Of a stretch of DNA of 9,658 nucleotides, positions 5,846-9,658 are shown in pieces. Origin of the DNA: an uncultured Bacteriovorax sp. (GTDB lineage: Bacteria; Bdellovibrionota; Bacteriovoracia; Bacteriovoracales; Bacteriovoracaceae); the NCBI GenBank assembly GCA_943914745.1, contig CALUDF010000093.1, positions 1-9,658 on the forward strand. Reading direction: 5' to 3'. The number at the start of each line of letters is the position of its first letter. Position 1 is the first letter of the stretch. Position numbers and translations under genes: made by a program. The notes under the pieces are model-generated. The model had not been told where the DNA came from and did not search any database. It was given only the letters and a program-made list of their open reading frames with translations.

Positions 5846-6280
5846 CTAAACTGGCGGCCTCTCATTAAGTAACAACCAATATGTTCCCAGACTTTTTACC
5901 GCCTCTGAAAACTCGTGAAAATCAACCGGCTTTCTCACATAGCTATTGGCCCCTGATTCATACCCAGATAAAAGATCGCGCTCTTCTCTGGATGTTGTCA
6001 GAATAACCACTGGAACAAATTTAGTTTTAGGATTGCTTTTGATTTGCTTTAAAACTTCCAGACCATCAATCTTTGGAAGCTGTAAATCCAGAAGAATCAA
6101 CTGAGGCAGATCCGGTTCATAGTTGCTAGCTTCAGGATTAAAGAGAACATCCAAGGCTTCGGCGCCATCGCGGGCCACTCTGATTTCATTTAAGACTTTG
6201 TTCTTTTTTAAAGCCTTAATCGTTAAGATTTCATCTTGTTCGTTGTCTTCGATTAAAAAAATGTACGGCATCGCTTTCAT
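5846..6280 (-). CDS. Single-domain response regulator, Rcp1-like
   Basis: This 144-residue receiver domain has no output domain. The acidic pair is E11/D12, the phospho-acceptor D65 in ILLDLQLPK, T95/T96 in ILTTS and K117 in YVRKP, all intact. The C-terminal signature LGTYWLLLNERPP is typical of the Rcp1 subgroup of single-domain receivers that partner bacterial phytochrome-like and related kinases. AGGAG precedes ATG 6280 by five bases; an alternative Met at residue 4 is possible. It lies 20 bases after the CHASE3 kinase and 2 bases before the hybrid kinase, so all three form one translation-coupled operon. It probably acts as a phosphate shuttle or by protein contact rather than by binding DNA. 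The specific partner pairing is inference from gene order. Confidence 0.93.
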   Translation of the reverse strand: MKAMPYIFLIEDNEQDEILTIKALKKNKVLNEIRVARDGAEALDVLFNPEASNYEPDLPQLILLDLQLPKIDGLEVLKQIKSNPKTKFVPVVILTTSREERDLLSGYESGANSYVRKPVDFHEFSEAVKSLGTYWLLLNERPPV

Positions 6281-6300
6281 GAAATCTCCTGCGTCTATAA

Positions 6301-7743
6301 TTATACGCCTAATGTGAAATAAAAAGTACTTCCCTTTCCTAGTTCAGACTCGCCCCAGATGGTCCCCCCGTGACGGCGTATAATCCGGGCCACAGTGGCA
6401 AGGCCAATCCCTGAACCATCGAATTGCTCCTTAGGATGCAGACGCTGGAAAGGCTGAAAAAGTTTATCGTAGAATCGCATGTCAAAACCGACACCGTTAT
6501 CTTTTACATAGTAAGTTACTTTGCCATCCTTGAAGATCTGCCCCAATTCAATGATACTTACCTCTTTAGTACTGGAGTATTTCCATGCATTCGAAATAAG
6601 ATTTTGCAAAGCTGCTCTTAAAAGGCCTGGGTCGGCTGAAATGGTCTGTGGAAGAAAATTGGTAAACTCATACTTTCTTTGTGGATCGCTTTGTTTTAGT
6701 TCGTTGAGCACATCTAATGCAACTGATGAGAGGTCAATGTCCTCTTTGCGAAACTCTGAACGGGTCAATCTTGAAAGATTGATGAGGTCATCAATCAAAA
6801 CCCCCATTCTCTGAACACCTGAACGAATAAAGCCCAGGTACCTGATGGCTTCACCATCGAGCTTGTCAGAATACTCTTCAACCAAAATTTGGCTAAAGCC
6901 ATCAATTCCCCTTAAAGGAGCGCGCAGATCATGTGAAACCGAATAACTAAAAGCTTCCAGCTCTTTATTGACGAGAGTGAGTTCATGGGTTCTTGTCTCA
7001 ACCATCTCTTCTAGATGTTCTGTGACTTCTGCCAGAGAGGCGTACGCTGTACTGTAATTCTTTGAGAGTCTTCTGAGTTGAAAAAACGATGTGGCGGCTA
7101 AAAATACACCGAGGACAATACCTAAAGCGATAATCATGATGACAGCTTCTCTAGAAGCCTCTTCCGCTTCTGCCCATCTTTTATTTCTTAAGTCTCGTTC
7201 TCTCTCTATAAATTCATCAAAGTTTTTTCTGATCGATTCCATGATAAGCCTTCGGGCGGTGATCATTTCATCAGGAGAAGGCTGTCTGTACTTTCTACGG
7301 TAAGCAAGGGTTGCCTCCGCATTTTCATTCCATCCAGTGTAGAGGATTTTAATTTCTCTGATATCTCTTGTCTGAACGGGATTGTCTTTAACTAATGCAA
7401 TGATCTCATCGGCCAAGACATAAAACTTTGTCTTCGCAAGCTCCCACGGAGCAAGATAAACCTCACTACCGGCGATGATATATCCTCTAAAACCAGTCTC
7501 TGAATCAATGATAAGTTTTATCGCTTCAGTGGCAGTGTTAATGACTTCATCTGAATGGCGAACCTTATTGTTTTCTTCTAAAACGGTGTAGACTTGCTTG
7601 ACGAATAGAATGGAAAGAAGGAGTGAGAGAGCAATAGGAAGAAGTGTGGCCTGAATAAGAATTTTCTTAAATACTTTTGGATCTGCATAATCTCCGCCTC
7701 GTGGCATGATCGAGGCTAAAAGCTTTTTTGGTAGCTGCTTCAT
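6301..7743 (-). CDS. Membrane sensor histidine kinase with CHASE3 domain
   Basis: In this 480-residue protein, transmembrane helix 1 (about 29-51) is followed by a periplasmic CHASE3-like helical sensor (about 55-190, with the signature DSETGFRGYIIAG). Transmembrane helix 2 (about 200-223) leads to a coiled signalling helix (225-262). HisKA (about 264-330) has the H-box SVSHDLRAPLRGI with H271. HATPase (about 370-480) has the N-box NLISNAWKYS, G1 DNGVGFD and G2 GSGIGLA. All catalytic motifs are intact. CHASE3 domains are extracellular sensors of unknown ligand. The kinase module resembles those paired with Rcp1-type regulators, which is what the next gene encodes. AGGGA about six bases upstream supports the start. 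The 54-base gap to the upstream 59-residue gene contains no terminator, so the kinase operon may be transcribed from that gene's sigma-54-like promoter. Confidence 0.93.
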   Translation of the reverse strand: MKQLPKKLLASIMPRGGDYADPKVFKKILIQATLLPIALSLLLSILFVKQVYTVLEENNKVRHSDEVINTATEAIKLIIDSETGFRGYIIAGSEVYLAPWELAKTKFYVLADEIIALVKDNPVQTRDIREIKILYTGWNENAEATLAYRRKYRQPSPDEMITARRLIMESIRKNFDEFIERERDLRNKRWAEAEEASREAVIMIIALGIVLGVFLAATSFFQLRRLSKNYSTAYASLAEVTEHLEEMVETRTHELTLVNKELEAFSYSVSHDLRAPLRGIDGFSQILVEEYSDKLDGEAIRYLGFIRSGVQRMGVLIDDLINLSRLTRSEFRKEDIDLSSVALDVLNELKQSDPQRKYEFTNFLPQTISADPGLLRAALQNLISNAWKYSSTKEVSIIELGQIFKDGKVTYYVKDNGVGFDMRFYDKLFQPFQRLHPKEQFDGSGIGLATVARIIRRHGGTIWGESELGKGSTFYFTLGV

Positions 7744-7797
7744 AATCTTTCCCTAGAAAGAAACTAGTTCGGCTACCATATCCCATTAAACAAAGAA

Positions 7798-7977
7798 TTA
7801 ATATTTTTTTTCGAGTTGGATTAAGTGAGTGCCTAAAATCTCTCTCAAAAAAGCTTCCACCGACACGTCTTTCTTGGAGCGGCGCGGAGTTTTTTCCACT
7901 TTAGTTTTTACCTGTTCTGAAGATTTCTTCTCTTTTTTCAACAGGCCATTTCCTAGCATAAAAGCAATTGTATTCAT
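7798..7977 (-). CDS. Small basic hypothetical protein (59 aa)
   Basis: I do not recognise this protein. It starts MNTIAFMLGNGLLKKEKKSS, continues with a lysine/arginine-rich middle (KTKVEKTPRRSKKDV, about 23-37) and ends in a predicted helix (VEAFLREILGTHLIQLEKKY). No membrane helix or signal peptide is evident, although the first 14 residues are mildly hydrophobic. The start is ATG at 7977 because GGGAG (complement of 7984-7988) sits about six bases upstream. A longer in-frame start at 8031 would swallow the sigma-54-like promoter at 8001-8016 and lacks a good ribosome site. Its leader would then be only about 14 bases. It lies just upstream of and co-directional with the kinase operon, so it may be a small partner of that system (inference). 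An A-run near the 3' end encodes Lys-Lys. Confidence 0.6.
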   Translation of the reverse strand: MNTIAFMLGNGLLKKEKKSSEQVKTKVEKTPRRSKKDVSVEAFLREILGTHLIQLEKKY

Positions 7978-8000
7978 TGTTTTCTCCCTGGAAAGCATTA

Positions 8001-8016
8001 AGCAAAGCGAGGGCCA
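8001..8016 (-). promoter_or_regulatory. Predicted sigma-54 promoter for the 59-aa gene and possibly the kinase operon
   Basis: On the minus strand TGGCCCTCGCTTTGCT matches the sigma-54 consensus at 10 of 12 informative positions, with GG and GC 10 bases apart. The -12 C is only 25 bases from ATG 7977, giving a short leader that still contains the Shine-Dalgarno. Confidence 0.6.
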
Positions 8017-8134
8017 ATTTTGGACATGCATGGGGCATAAGAAAACTTACTAATTTTATTGCATTTAATAAAAAATACCCATTTTTATTGAGGCATAATT
8101 CCTAGGATTTTTGTCCAGGTCTTGCTCTAAAAAG

Positions 8135-8150
8135 AGGAATCAAGTTTGCT
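8135..8150 (+). promoter_or_regulatory. Predicted sigma-54 promoter for the OmpA-like lipoprotein
   Basis: AGGAATCAAGTTTGCT keeps the invariant GG-N10-GC and a perfect TTTGCT at -12 but is weaker at -24 (8 of 12 informative positions). The -12 C is 59 bases before ATG 8208, close to the spacing at the other sites. Confidence 0.5.
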
Positions 8151-8207
8151 TTTCATACAAGCATTAAAGCTTCAATGACGGGGCTCAATTTTTGTGAGGA
8201 ATGAATT

Positions 8208-8795
8208 ATGAAATCAAAAGGAATTTTTGCAGCACTGCTCTTAGCACTGGCCACAACAGCATGCTCATCATCAAGTAACATGGAGACAGCTAAAACAACG
8301 AACACATCCTCTGCACCTGCACCAAAGGTTGCGACTCCCGAATCAACAGATGCTTATTACGCTGTTTTGGAATTTGATAAAGGCACCCAACGCCTGAGCG
8401 AGAAAGGAAAGCGAAACTTAAAGAACTTTATCGATGCTGCCAAAAAAGAAGGTAAGCCAATTGATGACATCAAGATTCTTACTTGGGCCGATAAAGAGTA
8501 TCCAAATGAAAAAGGAGAAAAACTCTCTGACCGCGATGTCTCTATTGCAAAAGAGAGAAATAAATCAATCGAAAAATACCTAAAAGAAGATTTAAAAACA
8601 GATGGAGACTATGCAACTTACAACATGGCAAAACGCCCGAACAAAGTAAGTGAATTTTTCCGCAGTGATGATTATAAAACCAAGAAAGTCTTCGGCCAGC
8701 CAGGAGCTGCTCCAATGGGAGCCGACCTTAATGCGTTCTTAAAGAACAAGGCCGGGAAAGCTCTCATTATGGTCGATTACTCTGATGTAGAATAA
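8208..8795 (+). CDS. Outer-membrane lipoprotein with divergent OmpA-like domain
   Basis: The 195-residue precursor has a signal peptide (about 1-18) ending in a lipobox-like TTAC. Cys19 is the predicted lipidated residue and Ser at +2 suggests outer-membrane localisation. A Ser/Thr/Ala/Pro linker (20-48) leads to a domain with OmpA-like features. These are FDKGTQRLSEKGKRNLKNFI (about 56-75), ILTWAD (D95 at the place of the peptidoglycan-binding Asp) and ERNKSIEKYL (R117 at the place of the conserved Arg in RA-x-x-V). An insertion separates LS (106-107) from that Arg, so peptidoglycan binding is plausible but unproven. A further region (about 135-195) has no recognised motif. GAGG upstream of ATG 8208 supports the start. 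It is preceded by a sigma-54-like site and followed by a bidirectional terminator shared with the HPt gene. If the call is right, it links the outer membrane to the wall. Confidence 0.7.
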   Translation: MKSKGIFAALLLALATTACSSSSNMETAKTTNTSSAPAPKVATPESTDAYYAVLEFDKGTQRLSEKGKRNLKNFIDAAKKEGKPIDDIKILTWADKEYPNEKGEKLSDRDVSIAKERNKSIEKYLKEDLKTDGDYATYNMAKRPNKVSEFFRSDDYKTKKVFGQPGAAPMGADLNAFLKNKAGKALIMVDYSDVE

Positions 8796-8800
8796 AGACA

Positions 8801-8830
8801 AAAAAAGGGTGGTCATCGACCACCCTTTTT
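8801..8830. terminator. Bidirectional rho-independent terminator
   Basis: GGGTGGTC (8807-8814) pairs perfectly with GACCACCC (8818-8825) around ATC, flanked by A-run (8801-8806) and T-run (8826-8830). It terminates both the lipoprotein gene (+) and the HPt gene (-). Confidence 0.92.
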
Positions 8831-8832
8831 AC

Positions 8833-9111
8833 TTAGCCATTAACTAAGCGAATATTTTCTTCAACCATATCATCTAAGGTCTTCACGATTTCTTTCAACT
8901 TATCCATGTTGCGATCTTTAGCCGCATTTTCAAGCGAAATCCCTAAGGCACTAATGCTAGGGAAACCAAATGTTTCTCCATGCCCTTTAAGCCTGTGACC
9001 TACTACCTGAGAGAACTCAAAATCATCTTTTGCAAGACTTTCCTTGAGCTGAGTCACTTCAGTTTGCCTTCTTGATAAATAGACGAGTTTTTGGTCTTTC
9101 ATTATTTCCAT
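8833..9111 (-). CDS. Stand-alone HPt (histidine phosphotransfer) protein
   Basis: A 92-residue helical protein carries the HPt signature VVGHRLKGHGETFGF with H39 as the predicted phosphorylated histidine. It is followed by the usual IxxLGxxLENAAKDRN helix and a C-terminal helix. The length is that of a single four-helix HPt domain, with no kinase or receiver attached. Such proteins relay phosphate between the terminal receiver of a hybrid kinase and a response regulator; the REC-HK-REC kinase at 4296-5843 is an obvious candidate donor (inference). The start is uncertain: ATG 9111 has GAGG 14 bases upstream, and an alternative in-frame ATG at 9102 gives 89 residues. No terminator separates it from the CsbD gene ending at 9176, 64 bases upstream, so the two may be co-transcribed from the sigma-54-like promoter at 9562-9577. 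Confidence 0.85.
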   Translation of the reverse strand: MEIMKDQKLVYLSRRQTEVTQLKESLAKDDFEFSQVVGHRLKGHGETFGFPSISALGISLENAAKDRNMDKLKEIVKTLDDMVEENIRLVNG

Positions 9112-9175
9112 AAAAAGAATCTACACCTCTTTTTTAAGTAATCAAGATGCAAAATAGTTGTGTCTCAATATTGTC

Positions 9176-9505
9176 TTAAAGTTTTTGTTTTGCGCTTTCA
9201 GTCGCTTCAGCAACTGCTTCTTTTGCTTTCTCTGCACCTCTGGCAATTCCACTTTTTACGTTGCCCCACGTGTCTGAAAAATAGTCATTAAGCCTAGTCT
9301 GGATGGATTCCTTTGACTCACCATAACGTTTTTGAATGATTCCTGTAAGTGCAGTTAAGTCTCCTTTTGCTTGCTCCAGATCATCGTCCGTGAGCTTTCC
9401 CCACATTTTTCTGATCTCTCCTTTAGCCTCAGTCCAATTACCTTTAATCGTGTCTTCATTTAAAACAAAATCACGCTTCACTTCTTTGTTCGTATCAAAA
9501 TGCAT
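9176..9505 (-). CDS. CsbD family stress protein
   Basis: In this 109-residue protein the CsbD domain spans about residues 15-72. It has NEDTIKGNWTEAKGEIRKMW, the GKLTDDDLEQAKGD motif and KRYGESKESIQTRLNDYF, all family hallmarks. A C-terminal Ala/Lys/Glu-rich amphipathic helix (about 85-109, GAEKAKEAVAEATESAKQKL) is longer than the core family and resembles LEA-like sequences. CsbD proteins are small, abundant, soluble stress-response proteins (under sigma-B in Bacillus) with unknown mechanism. The start is ATG 9505 because AGGAG lies five bases upstream; a longer in-frame start at 9529 lacks a ribosome site and falls in the leader hairpin. A strong sigma-54-like promoter lies at 9562-9577. 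The HPt gene lies 64 bases downstream on the same strand. Of the three CsbD-like proteins here this is the most canonical. Confidence 0.9.
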   Translation of the reverse strand: MHFDTNKEVKRDFVLNEDTIKGNWTEAKGEIRKMWGKLTDDDLEQAKGDLTALTGIIQKRYGESKESIQTRLNDYFSDTWGNVKSGIARGAEKAKEAVAEATESAKQKL

Positions 9506-9525
9506 AAATACTCCTGTGGTTTTAT

Positions 9526-9545
9526 CCAATGATTTCTTTCATTGG
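9526..9545 (-). other. 5' leader hairpin of the CsbD gene
   Basis: CCAATGA (9526-9532) and TCATTGG (9539-9545) form a perfect 7-bp stem with a 6-base loop. It lies a few bases downstream of the predicted sigma-54 transcript start (about 9551) and upstream of the Shine-Dalgarno, a position suited to mRNA protection or post-transcriptional control. Confidence 0.55.
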
Positions 9546-9561
9546 CAATCAAGCAAAAGAG

Positions 9562-9577
9562 AGCAAATAATTTGCCA
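9562..9577 (-). promoter_or_regulatory. Predicted sigma-54 promoter for the CsbD gene
   Basis: On the minus strand TGGCAAATTATTTGCT matches TGGCACG-N4-TTGCW at 10 of 12 informative positions with exact GG-N10-GC geometry. The -12 C is 58 bases from ATG 9505. Confidence 0.75.
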
Positions 9578-9610
9578 AAAATATTAATGTAAATTTGAAT
9601 TGTTATTGGA

Positions 9611-9644
9611 AGAAAAAAGAAAGAGGGGGAAAAACTCCCCCTCT
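9611..9644 (-). terminator. Terminator of a minus-strand gene beyond the right edge
   Basis: AGAGGGGGA (9622-9630) and TCCCCCTCT (9636-9644) form a 9-bp GC-rich stem with loop AAAAC. Read on the minus strand, it is followed by a U-rich tract (complement of 9611-9621). This implies a minus-strand transcript entering from outside the window and ending just upstream of the CsbD promoter. Confidence 0.65.
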
Positions 9645-9658
9645 CTATTGATTAATTT

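Noticed and set aside
7978..8031. Longer start at 8031 for the 59-residue protein
   Set aside because: It would place the sigma-54-like promoter inside the coding region and lacks a Shine-Dalgarno; ATG 7977 has GGGAG.
8019..8042. TTTTGGACATGCATGGGGCA read as a plus-strand sigma-54 site
   Set aside because: GG and GC are 11 bases apart rather than 10; the site at 8135-8150 has the right geometry and spacing to ATG 8208.
9506..9529. Longer start at 9529 for the CsbD gene
   Set aside because: There is no ribosome site, and the ATG falls in the leader hairpin; ATG 9505 has AGGAG at good spacing.

Overview
The window looks like chromosomal DNA of a Gram-negative, outer-membrane-bearing bacterium. 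It is moderately AT-rich, has two lipoproteins with N-terminal lipoboxes and an AsmA/DUF748-type envelope protein, and is densely packed with clear Shine-Dalgarno sites and rho-independent terminators. The mix of small CsbD-like stress proteins, multi-domain histidine kinases and short lysine-rich orphans suits the Bdellovibrionota (Bacteriovorax/Peredibacter relatives). That placement is inference: there is no rRNA or other marker gene here. No phage, IS, CRISPR, tRNA or rRNA feature was found.

Layout. (1) 3-446 (+) is the 3' part of a CsbD-like domain continuing in frame into a DUF883/YqjD-like membrane anchor. It is followed, after a terminator hairpin, by a two-helix membrane protein that may be YqjE-like (518-1024). 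(2) A lysine-rich orphan (1061-1333, -) and a second CsbD-like protein with a long disordered tail (1612-2304, +) diverge from a 278-bp intergenic region. (3) A three-gene + operon encodes a hemerythrin-like protein, a DUF748/AsmA-like protein and a 53-residue lipoprotein (2417-4287). (4) A minus-strand operon encodes a CHASE3 histidine kinase, an Rcp1-like single-domain response regulator and a REC-kinase-REC hybrid (7743 to 4296), preceded by a 59-residue basic protein (7977-7798). (5) An OmpA-like lipoprotein (8208-8795, +) converges on a stand-alone HPt protein (9111-8833, -). A third CsbD protein (9505-9176, -) lies upstream of the HPt gene. A minus-oriented terminator at the right edge suggests another minus-strand gene just outside.

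How it may work together. Five sites with the sigma-54 promoter pattern (GG-N10-GC with good flanking matches) lie correctly oriented in front of five transcription units: the lysine-rich orphan, two CsbD genes, the OmpA-like lipoprotein, and the small gene that leads into the kinase operon. In four of them the distance from the -12 C to the start codon is almost constant (55, 55, 58 and 59 nt). I infer a locally clustered sigma-54 (RpoN) envelope/stress regulon, combining CsbD-type proteins carrying different tails with a multistep phosphorelay (kinase, receivers, HPt). No sigma-54 activator gene is visible in the window, so the controlling enhancer-binding protein must be elsewhere.
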